Of a DNA stretch of 11,889 nucleotides, positions 5,837 through 11,889 are shown one piece after another. This DNA is from Chloroflexota bacterium (GTDB lineage: Bacteria; Chloroflexota; Anaerolineae; UBA3071): the NCBI GenBank assembly GCA_014383605.1, contig JACNHM010000366.1, forward strand, positions 1 to 11,889. Reading direction: 5' to 3'. The notes under the pieces are model-generated. The model was not told the origin of the DNA and made no database searches. It saw only the letters and a list, made by a program, of their open reading frames with translations. The translations under genes and the position numbers were made by a program. Position 1 is the first letter of the stretch, and each line of letters starts with the position of its first letter.

Positions 5837-6571
5837 CTAATCCGGGCGAGCAGCCGCCAACGGCGCGATCACGATCTCCCCGAACAGCTGCAGCTGCACC
5901 ACGCTGACCCGCTGCTGTTTGATCAGCTCCAGCAGGGCCAGAAGGGTGACGATGATCTCCACCCGCGAGACGGCCTGGGCCAGCAATTGGTGAAAGCGCA
6001 CCCGCCCCTGCCGTGCCGTGGCCTCCATGATGCGTCCGATCTGATCGGCGATGGTCACCGTGATGGGGGCGACGATCTCGTCCACGGGAGACGGGGAGAC
6101 AGGCTCTGTCGCAGCCAGGGTCTGCTGCAGGGCTTGCAGCAGATCGTCCAGCGTGATGCTGCCGGGGGCGATGTGACGGGGCAGCGTCGGCGGGGGAGCG
6201 GTGCGGACGTAGGCCCGCAGCCCGGAGGCTTCCCGCTCCCGCAGCCAGCCGGCCGCTTCCTTGAAGCGCTTGTACTCTCGGAGCTGGCGGGCCAGCGCCT
6301 CGGCGGGGTCTTCCTCTTCCCCCTCTTCGAGGGCCTGCGGCGGGCGAGGCAACAGGGCCCGCGACTTGATCCACAGCAGCCGGGCGGCCATGACCAGGAA
6401 GTCGGCCAGGTCACCGGCGTGGCGCTCCTGCAACAGCGCCAGGTACGCCAGGTACTGGTCGGCGATTTGGGCCACGGAGATGGCCGTGATCTCCAACTCC
6501 TCCCGCTCGATCAGATGCAGCAACAGGTCGAGCGGGCCTTCGAAGAGGGGCAGTTGTACCTGATAAGTCAC
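5837..6571 (-). CDS. scpA: Segregation and condensation protein A (ScpA, kleisin)
   Basis: ScpA bridges the SMC heads and, with ScpB, forms the bacterial condensin that compacts and separates chromosomes. The N-terminal signature LPLFEGPLDLLLHLIEREELEI (7-28) and DLADFLVMAARLLWIKSRALLP (54-75) are diagnostic. The C-terminal winged helix (about 165-235; RVRFHQLL, VTLLALLELIKQQRVSV) is present, and 244 residues is the normal length. The start is the GTG at 6571. No ribosome-binding site is convincing there, and no in-frame ATG lies between the upstream stop and this GTG, so the exact start is less certain than the identity. scpB, which commonly follows scpA, is absent; a RAYT element stands immediately downstream instead. 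The gene follows the large amidase gene in the same direction with a 94-base gap of heptamer repeats. Confidence 0.94.
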   Translation of the reverse strand: MTYQVQLPLFEGPLDLLLHLIEREELEITAISVAQIADQYLAYLALLQERHAGDLADFLVMAARLLWIKSRALLPRPPQALEEGEEEDPAEALARQLREYKRFKEAAGWLREREASGLRAYVRTAPPPTLPRHIAPGSITLDDLLQALQQTLAATEPVSPSPVDEIVAPITVTIADQIGRIMEATARQGRVRFHQLLAQAVSRVEIIVTLLALLELIKQQRVSVVQLQLFGEIVIAPLAAARPD

Positions 6572-6591
6572 GTTGCTGAGCCAGGGGGTCC

Positions 6592-6668
6592 CGTAAAACG
6601 TAATGCGTAAAACGTAAACGTCCCCATGATGAGCATCTTACGTTTCATGTTTCACGTTTCACGTTTCA
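6592..6668. repeat. Two heptamer arrays between the amidase gene and scpA
   Basis: Four 7-bp units CGTAAAA, CGTAATG, CGTAAAA, CGTAAAC (6592-6619) are followed, after 21 bases, by four units CGTTTCA, TGTTTCA, CGTTTCA, CGTTTCA (6641-6668). The two arrays are roughly inverted relative to each other and could form an imperfect hairpin in the transcript. The stop codon of the large amidase gene (6666-6668) lies within the last unit. Confidence 0.8.
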
Positions 6669-9600
6669 CGGCATCTCGGCGATCTCGTAGGTCTGGAAGG
6701 GGCGGCCGCTGGCGCCCCGCTCGTCCAGTTGCCGCCGGGTGTCCGCCTCATCCACCCCCTCGATGCGCTCCACCTTGCAGCCGGCCCGGCGCAGATTGTC
6801 CTCCGCCTGCCAGGAGACGCCGGCCGTGCCGCCGACGACGAGCACGTACTCAGCCCGTTTGGCGGCCTCCTCCGAGAAGCCGCAGACGGGATGGAATCTG
6901 GCGATGTAGTTGGTGGCGTTGGCCCAGTCGCTCCTGGCCCACAGGTCCGGCGAGCGCCACCAGAAGAGCAGGTAATGGCGGATAGATTTGTCCAGCGGGC
7001 CGGAAAGACCCTGCTGTACCGCTCGTACCTGGGCCAGCAGCATCTCCTTCCATTTCTCCCCCCCCAGCCACTGGCTGCCGGGGCAGCTCGTGCTGTTCTT
7101 GGGGAACTCATTGTGTCCCCAGACGTTCTCCTCGGCGATGTTCAGCTCCTGCATCAGCCAGGCCACCAGATGCCCGCCGAGCTCGATCTGCTTGGGCGTG
7201 GGGACGACGCTCATGAAGCTGCCGGAGAAGCAGATGCCGATGCCGTAGCCGTTGTTGCCGCCGGTGTGGTAGGAGAGCGTCTCGTGGCGGTTGGTCTGGT
7301 AGATGGTGCCGTCCGGCTCCACGTAGTAGTGGTAGCCGATGCCCGGCCAGGGGTCCTTGTTGCAGCTGGGGTCGGCCTTGATGTGATAGGCCGCCACCCG
7401 CCAGGGGTCAATGTTGGCCGGCGTGGCGCTGTGATGGATGGAAAGATGGGTGATCTGCGAGAGTGGCCGGGTGGTGTAGCGCTCCGTCTCGTGTTTGGGC
7501 AGATCGTCCACGATGTCCTGGATGGGCGGTTTGGCAACGACAACAGGGCCAGTGGGCTGCTGCTGGAGTTGCCGCTGCAGTTCGCCGATCCGTCCTTGCG
7601 CCTGTTCCAACTGGGCTTGCAGCGCCGCGATCTGCTGTTGCAGTGCCTCGTCGGCCCCCGGCTGCGCCTTCAACCGCGCCACCTCTTGCTGCAACTGCTG
7701 CACTTGTCCCTGCAGCCGATCCCGCTCCGCTGTGGCTGCCTGTGCTTGCTGCTGAGCGGAGGCGAGCTGCGCCTGCAGGCGGGCGATTTCCTGCTGTGCC
7801 GCATCGCTCCCCGGCTGCGATTGCAGGCGCTGCACTTCCTGCTGCAACTGCTGCACCTGGGCACCCAGCCGGCCCTGTTCGGCCACGGCCGCTTGCGCCT
7901 GGCTCTGGGCGGTGGACAGGCTGGCCTGCAACTGGGCGATCTGGGCTCGCAGCGCCGCCGTGTCGCCGGGCGGCCCGGCGGTCGCCAAAGCCTCCCGCAC
8001 CTTCTGCAACAGCATGTCTCGCCAGGTCTGCCCCTCCTGCCACTGCATGCCGGGGGATTGCGTGTTGTAGAACTCTTGCGCCCCCTTGATGGCCTCGGGC
8101 GACAGGTTCAGCTCTTGCAGCAGCCAGGCGCAGAGCCGCGCGCCGCTGCTGAGCTGCGCGTCGCCGGGTACGTCCTGGGTGAAGTTGCCGGCGAAACAGA
8201 TGTTGATCCCTTGCCGCAGCCACTCCTTGGAAGCGTCCACGATGTCTTCCAGCGGGTTGGTCTGCTGCACCTTTCCCTCGCCGGTGATGAAGTAGTGGTG
8301 CAGCGTGCCGGGCCAGCCGCGGGCTTTGTGCGATTGGGCCACCCGTTCCATGCCCACGGTGGGGGCGACGGCGGTGTGGTGGATCACCAGATAGCGCACA
8401 TCGCTCTGCTGGCGGCGTTGGAACTTCCCCGCCTCCCGCGGCAGCGTGGCGCTGATGTCCTCGATGGGCGGCGGGCCTACCGGCCCACCCTCCGGCAGCC
8501 CGCTGCGCAGCCGCTCGTTTTCCTCTTGCAGCAACTTCACCTGGTCCAGGAGCGCTTGCACCCGCTCCTGCAGTTGCTGCACCTGCGATTGCAGGGCGGC
8601 GACTTGCTGGGCCAGCTCCTCGCCGGCGGGGCCGGCAGCCGCCCGCACCTCCTGCACCTCGTCCAGCAACGTCCCCCGCCAGTTGGCGCCCGCCGTCCAG
8701 TTGGTGCCCGGAGATTCCGTCGCGTAGAAATGGTTGATACCCACGACAGCCTCCGCCGAGAGGCCGTACTCCTGCAGCAGCCAGGCGCAGAGGTGCCCGC
8801 CGGCGGCGAGCTGGGCCTCGTTGGGGACTTCCTTGCTGAAATGGCCGGCGAAGCAGACGTTGATGCCCTGCACCGCCCAGTCGTCTTCTCCGCTCACCGT
8901 CTCCAGGTCGGGGTTGCTGCGGAAGATCTGCCCCTGCCGGTCAATGTAGTACTGGTAGCTGATGCCCGGCCAGCCGCGGCGCTGGTGGGCCACGGCGATC
9001 TGTTGCAGGTCAATGTCCTTGCTCACGCCGGAGTGGTTGATCACCAGGTAGTGAACGTCTGCCGGCTGCCGCGGATGGAAGCGAGCCGCCTCGCGGGGGA
9101 GTGTTGTGGTCACGTCCTGCAGGGGCGGCGGCAGCACGCGGCCTGCGGGCAGCTTCTGCAGTTGCTCGATCTGCGCCTTGAGGCGACCGATCTCCTGCTG
9201 CGCCTCCTGCAGGTACTGCCCCGCCAGCTTGAGCCGCGCCTGGTCGTCCGCCTGTTCCAGGACGATGCGCTGAAATACCTGTGTCGGCAGGCCGCTGGAG
9301 GGATCCACGAACTGCTCGCTGATGGGGTAGCCGGTGATGTCCAGCCCGTAGCGGCGGTAGAAGTCCAGGAACACCCCCCGCACCCACTGTTTGGTGGCCT
9401 CGAAGTATTGGTCCTTGGGGGGCGGTGGCGCTTCCACGGTCACTGCCAGGCTCAGCGGCTTGCTGCCCCGATCCTCAAACCAGGTGACGCCCTCTTCCAC
9501 CAGGTCCCATTTGAGGGTCAGCTTGCCCGCTTCGCCGGGAGCGGCCACCTGGGCATTCAGCGTCACCTCGCCCTGCGGCGCGACGTCGCTGGGGAGCAGC

Positions 9601-10817
9601 GTGCGCATGTCTTGCTCCGGTTTCAGCAGCACCTGCCGTCCGCCGTCGTACCAGTGAAAGCCCAACCGCACCGGGTTGGCGCCGCCGCGCCGCCAGGTGT
9701 TGCTCCCGGTGTTGCGCAGCTTCAACCGGACACCGGCGCTGCTGTCGCCGCGCATCGTCGCCGGGGTGTTGTGCTCCACCCACTCCACGCCATAGGCCGC
9801 CACGGCGGGAGGCGGTGGCGGCGGTGGCGGGCCTGCCTCCCGCCAGACGTAGTCGTAGTTCATGGCCGTTTTGAAATCCTCGATCACGCCCGCCTTGCCC
9901 TCGATGCCCCATTTGTCGTACCCCTTGGGCCAGCGATACAGGATCAGGGCCTGGATCTGTTGGTTGCCGGGTTGTTTGTTCCACCAATCTATCTCGCCGT
10001 AGGCCCGCTGCACCCAGCCGATGTTCTCGTTCTTCCACTCCACGTCCTGATCCGTTTCCGTGATGTACACGGGCAGGTGGCGCATGCTGGCAGGGATGGC
10101 GTTCATGAAGTCGCGGTAGGTGAGGAAGTCGTAATGATGCTTGTCGAAGGGTGGGTTGCTGAGCTTCGTGGCCTCGTAGACGAGGCGTGGCTCCGCGCCG
10201 TGGGTGTAGGTGTGAGTGGTGATGCCGTCGCAGTTTTCCGGCCCCAGCAGCTTCAGGATGTCCCGGAAGTACTGCACCCAGTCGCCCTGCGGGTTGCCGT
10301 CGTAGGTGGTCTGGGCGTTCCAGGGGGCCACCGCACCGATGAGCACTTCGTCATCCTCGTGGTCGGGGACGCGGTGAATGGCCTCCCGGCACAACCGGTA
10401 GCAGCGGGCGTACCTGGCCGGGGTGATGACCTCGCCTGGATCCACGAGCGCCGGCGGCTCTCGGCTGCGGTCATAGCGCACGCCGGGGCGCTCCACGGCG
10501 TAGTTCATCTCGTTGCCGATGATCCAGATGTGGCAGCCGCGGGAGTTTCTGGCCCAGTTGGCGCAGCACTGGGCAAAAACCTCGTACTTGTCCGAACGTG
10601 GAATCGTGCCCTCCGGCTCATAGCCGTGGTTGAGGCGAGAGATGATGCCGAAGCCTTGGTTGGCCCACTGCGAATGGTCGAAACCCGGGCAGTTGCTGGG
10701 GTTGAGGCCGACCTTGTGCAGAAAAAGGATCCAGCCCCTTTTGCCCTTTTCGGCCATGATGTGCTCGCCGCCAGGCTCGTGGAGGCCAAAGATGTATTTG
10801 GACTTGTAACGAGCCAT
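6666..10817 (-). CDS. Giant multidomain wall-hydrolase-like protein: GH-like barrel, NBR1-like domain, three PGRP/Amidase_2 domains, CWB2-like tail
   Basis: 1383 residues. Residues 1-330 resemble a clan-A glycoside hydrolase barrel; Glu103 in IWIIGNEMN and Glu254 in VYITETDQD are candidate catalytic acids. After a proline run comes an NBR1-like beta-sandwich (about 344-463; LRNTGSNTWRRGG, LKWDLVEEGVTWFED). A segment FYRRYGLDITGYPISEQF (486-503) follows. Three N-acetylmuramoyl-alanine amidase domains lie at about 587-706, 806-925 and 1122-1250, each preceded by a P-P-x-x-(D/E)-(I/V) linker. Coiled coils lie at 524-556, 733-771 and 952-1087. Residues 1323-1367 (YVLVVGGTAGVSW, VERIEGVDEADT) resemble a CWB2 wall-binding repeat. 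Only domain 3 keeps the zinc ligands (His1128, His1235, Cys1245). No signal peptide is visible. The ATG at 10817 is preferred to the TTG at 10868 because GGGGG lies about 6 bases upstream. Likely a peptidoglycan hydrolase or lysin; a phage-derived lysin is possible. Confidence 0.85.
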   Translation of the reverse strand: MARYKSKYIFGLHEPGGEHIMAEKGKRGWILFLHKVGLNPSNCPGFDHSQWANQGFGIISRLNHGYEPEGTIPRSDKYEVFAQCCANWARNSRGCHIWIIGNEMNYAVERPGVRYDRSREPPALVDPGEVITPARYARCYRLCREAIHRVPDHEDDEVLIGAVAPWNAQTTYDGNPQGDWVQYFRDILKLLGPENCDGITTHTYTHGAEPRLVYEATKLSNPPFDKHHYDFLTYRDFMNAIPASMRHLPVYITETDQDVEWKNENIGWVQRAYGEIDWWNKQPGNQQIQALILYRWPKGYDKWGIEGKAGVIEDFKTAMNYDYVWREAGPPPPPPPPAVAAYGVEWVEHNTPATMRGDSSAGVRLKLRNTGSNTWRRGGANPVRLGFHWYDGGRQVLLKPEQDMRTLLPSDVAPQGEVTLNAQVAAPGEAGKLTLKWDLVEEGVTWFEDRGSKPLSLAVTVEAPPPPKDQYFEATKQWVRGVFLDFYRRYGLDITGYPISEQFVDPSSGLPTQVFQRIVLEQADDQARLKLAGQYLQEAQQEIGRLKAQIEQLQKLPAGRVLPPPLQDVTTTLPREAARFHPRQPADVHYLVINHSGVSKDIDLQQIAVAHQRRGWPGISYQYYIDRQGQIFRSNPDLETVSGEDDWAVQGINVCFAGHFSKEVPNEAQLAAGGHLCAWLLQEYGLSAEAVVGINHFYATESPGTNWTAGANWRGTLLDEVQEVRAAAGPAGEELAQQVAALQSQVQQLQERVQALLDQVKLLQEENERLRSGLPEGGPVGPPPIEDISATLPREAGKFQRRQQSDVRYLVIHHTAVAPTVGMERVAQSHKARGWPGTLHHYFITGEGKVQQTNPLEDIVDASKEWLRQGINICFAGNFTQDVPGDAQLSSGARLCAWLLQELNLSPEAIKGAQEFYNTQSPGMQWQEGQTWRDMLLQKVREALATAGPPGDTAALRAQIAQLQASLSTAQSQAQAAVAEQGRLGAQVQQLQQEVQRLQSQPGSDAAQQEIARLQAQLASAQQQAQAATAERDRLQGQVQQLQQEVARLKAQPGADEALQQQIAALQAQLEQAQGRIGELQRQLQQQPTGPVVVAKPPIQDIVDDLPKHETERYTTRPLSQITHLSIHHSATPANIDPWRVAAYHIKADPSCNKDPWPGIGYHYYVEPDGTIYQTNRHETLSYHTGGNNGYGIGICFSGSFMSVVPTPKQIELGGHLVAWLMQELNIAEENVWGHNEFPKNSTSCPGSQWLGGEKWKEMLLAQVRAVQQGLSGPLDKSIRHYLLFWWRSPDLWARSDWANATNYIARFHPVCGFSEEAAKRAEYVLVVGGTAGVSWQAEDNLRRAGCKVERIEGVDEADTRRQLDERGASGRPFQTYEIAEMP
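7557..7964 (-). repeat. Long-period repeat encoding the third coiled coil of the amidase protein
   Basis: Residues 952-1087 of the amidase protein contain about two and a half copies of a 51-52 residue unit, starting QIAQLQASLSTAQ (959), EIARLQAQLASAQ (1010) and QIAALQAQLEQAQ (1062). The shared core includes GRLGAQVQQLQQEV / DRLQGQVQQLQQEV. At the DNA level the period is about 153-156 bp. The unit is Gln/Ala-rich with heptad spacing, consistent with a rigid coiled-coil spacer. Confidence 0.75.
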
Positions 10818-10959
10818 TCTGCACCCCCTTTCTGGCCAAGCGTAAACGCCTTCTCGGTCACGCTTCAAACGAGACCTGATGCTACTGGTCAGCCGATGGT
10901 TTTGTGGAGAGTTTTGTCGCTGGCATCGGTTTCATCGGCTGATGTGCCAGGAGATAGCC

Positions 10960-10972
10960 ACGGTCTAATGCA
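10960..10972 (+). promoter_or_regulatory. 13-bp direct repeat, left copy (possible operator)
   Basis: ACGGTCTAATGCA, identical to 11050-11062. This copy falls just downstream of the predicted leftward transcription start, where a bound protein could block the amidase promoter. Binding is inferred. Confidence 0.5.
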
Positions 10973-10989
10973 GTGCTACCCACACCCAC

Positions 10990-11018
10990 ATTATACCGCA
11001 AAACCGAAAAGTTGTCCA
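10990..11018 (-). promoter_or_regulatory. Sigma-70 type promoter for the large amidase gene
   Basis: On the minus strand TGGACA (11013-11018) and a perfect TATAAT (10990-10995) are separated by 17 bp. The -35 region overlaps a small palindrome (GTTGT-CC-ACAAC, 11011-11022) and a sequence fitting the relaxed DnaA-box consensus TTRTNCACA at 11012-11020. Confidence 0.78.
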
Positions 11019-11049
11019 CAACGGATGTAACCATGCGTGATGGTGTTCA

Positions 11050-11062
11050 ACGGTCTAATGCA
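11050..11062 (+). promoter_or_regulatory. 13-bp direct repeat, right copy (possible operator)
   Basis: ACGGTCTAATGCA, exactly 90 bp from the left copy and ending 15 bases before the -35 of the rightward promoter. That is a usual position for an activator, or for one half of a looping repressor site. Confidence 0.5.
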
Positions 11063-11077
11063 AGGCCATCCCGTCTT

Positions 11078-11106
11078 TTGTCAAGGGAAGAGAAAGTTGG
11101 TATAAT
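11078..11106 (+). promoter_or_regulatory. Sigma-70 type promoter for the SH3-domain membrane protein gene
   Basis: TTGTCA (11078-11083), 17-bp spacer, perfect TATAAT (11101-11106). Transcription would start near 11113, about 110 bases before the ATG at 11222. Confidence 0.82.
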
Positions 11107-11221
11107 GCCGCCGATGTGAGCCTGCCCTGGTGATGGGATGCGCCATGGGCAAGGCCTTGGGCTGTAGGATCTCAGTGCAACGAGCGCCGGGCACTCCCCG
11201 CCGCGCCGGGAGGAAGGAACC

Positions 11222-11851
11222 ATGCAGAACGAATTCGATCGTCCCGAACTTCCGCCGTACGAGGATGAGGTAGAAGAGTGGACACCTGAAGAGGTGGCGT
11301 GGGGGGTAGATGAGCCGGAGCAGCCGGGGATCTACCCGCGTGTGGCCCGTGCCGGCTCCAGCCGCAGCCGCCGGCGCTTAGGGCGTTCCATGACGCTGCG
11401 CGGCCTGTTGGGATTGCTGCTGCTCCTGTTGCTCGCTGTCGCCGTGTGGTGGGGTGCCCGCATGATCTTCCCGCCCGCAGAGGCGACGCCTACCCCGGCC
11501 GCGGCGGCCACGTTGCCTCCCCTGGCGACGCCCACCCCGGCGGTCACAACGGCAGCGACAGTCAGCGTCGCTACGCCTATGCCTTCGCCGACGCCCACGC
11601 CAAGGGCGCCGGCCATCTCCGTGGGGCAGACGGTACGGATCGGCGGGACGGACGAGGAGGGCATTCGATTCCGCTTAGGCCCAGGGCTGGACTACGTTAC
11701 CCTCGGGGTCTTGGAAGAGGGCGTCAGTCTCAAGGTCTTGGAGGGACCTGAGCAGGCCGATGGCTTCGTCTGGTGGCGGCTGGAAATGGAAGATGGCACC
11801 ATTGGCTGGGCGGCCGATGACTGGTTGGAGCCGGTTTCCGGAACCGACTGA
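11222..11851 (+). CDS. Single-pass membrane protein with extracellular SH3-like domain
   Basis: 209 residues in four parts. An acidic cytoplasmic N-terminus (1-36, many Glu/Asp/Pro) leads to a basic stretch RSRRRLGRS (48-56). One membrane helix follows (about 59-83, poly-Leu then AVAVWWG), then an Ala/Thr/Pro-rich linker (about 86-130) typical of surface-exposed spacers. The C-terminal SH3b-like domain (about 133-205) has VGQTVRIGGTDEEGIRFRLGPGLDYVTLGVLEEG and ends WWRLEMEDGTIGWAADDWLEPV. The basic-inside pattern places the SH3 part outside. Such domains bind peptidoglycan or other wall components; no catalytic domain is present. The ATG at 11222 has GGAGG 9 bases upstream. It is divergent from the amidase gene and shares its control region. 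It may be a wall sensor or anchor; the N-terminus shows no kinase or DNA-binding motif. Confidence 0.86.
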   Translation: MQNEFDRPELPPYEDEVEEWTPEEVAWGVDEPEQPGIYPRVARAGSSRSRRRLGRSMTLRGLLGLLLLLLLAVAVWWGARMIFPPAEATPTPAAAATLPPLATPTPAVTTAATVSVATPMPSPTPTPRAPAISVGQTVRIGGTDEEGIRFRLGPGLDYVTLGVLEEGVSLKVLEGPEQADGFVWWRLEMEDGTIGWAADDWLEPVSGTD

Positions 11852-11889
11852 GCGATCCTGACGCGCGGCGTGCATGGATCATGGATGAG

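Larger units (their letters stand above)
10818..11221. other. Divergent intergenic control region (404 bp)
   Basis: Contains no gene I can support. It holds a leftward promoter (10990-11018), a rightward promoter (11078-11106), an exact 13-bp direct repeat (10960 and 11050), and an inverted repeat of 10-bp arms (TCAGCCGATG at 10889-10898 and its complement at 10933-10942) in the leader of the amidase gene. The leftward leader is about 165 bases and the rightward about 110 bases. I see no riboswitch or tRNA. Confidence 0.75.

Noticed and set aside
10818..10868. TTG start 17 codons upstream for the amidase protein
   Set aside because: The ATG at 10817 has a good GGGGG ribosome-binding site and begins the conserved-looking domain, while the TTG has none; the extra residues span the ribosome-binding site itself.
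6729..11030. A 1433-codon open frame on the plus strand
   Set aside because: It lies exactly opposite the amidase gene, its translation is low-complexity with no recognisable domains, and it has no ribosome-binding site. It is a GC-driven shadow of the real gene.
11852..11889. Start of a further gene at the right edge
   Set aside because: Only 38 bases remain, with a small CATGGAT repeat and no convincing ribosome-binding site.

Overview
The window is GC-rich and reads as bacterial chromosome. My best guess for the source is Chloroflexota (an Anaerolineae- or Caldilineae-like lineage). The grounds are indirect: dispersed perfect palindromes and 7-8 bp tandem arrays, Thr/Pro-rich linkers leading to an SH3-like domain, a VanZ-fused glycosyltransferase and a large PGRP-amidase protein. 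No rRNA or marker gene confirms it.

Layout, left to right. (1) 1-636, leftward: a two-gene cassette with the start of a PIN-family toxin-like gene, cut by the window edge, preceded and overlapped by a 118-residue candidate antitoxin, under a near-consensus promoter. (2) 780-3272, leftward: fabF then fabH, a fatty-acid condensing-enzyme pair 24 bp apart; FabH carries an unusual Arg/Trp-rich C-terminal extension. (3) 3293-3329: a perfect 37-bp palindrome in the divergent gap. (4) 3444-5135, rightward: a family-4-like glycosyltransferase fused to a VanZ-like membrane domain. Its reading frame contains two octamer arrays and one heptamer array. (5) 5101-5824: a REP-associated tyrosine transposase (RAYT) bracketed by three identical 33-bp palindromes; one palindrome supplies the last codons and stop of the glycosyltransferase gene. 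(6) 5837-6571, leftward: scpA, the kleisin of the SMC-ScpAB condensin. (7) 6666-10817, leftward: a 1383-residue protein with a glycoside-hydrolase-like barrel, an NBR1-like beta domain, three PGRP/Amidase_2 domains separated by coiled coils, and a CWB2-like C-terminus. Only the third amidase domain keeps its zinc-ligand set. (8) 10818-11221: a divergent regulatory region with two back-to-back strong promoters and a 13-bp exact direct repeat. (9) 11222-11851, rightward: a single-pass membrane protein with an extracellular SH3-like domain.

Working together: fabF and fabH make an obvious functional pair (initiation and elongation of fatty acids). The big amidase/hydrolase and the SH3 membrane protein are divergently transcribed from one control region and both look directed at the cell wall. 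The most interesting material is the multi-domain amidase with two apparently dead catalytic copies, the non-triplet repeat arrays embedded in the glycosyltransferase gene, and the RAYT/palindrome element next to scpA.
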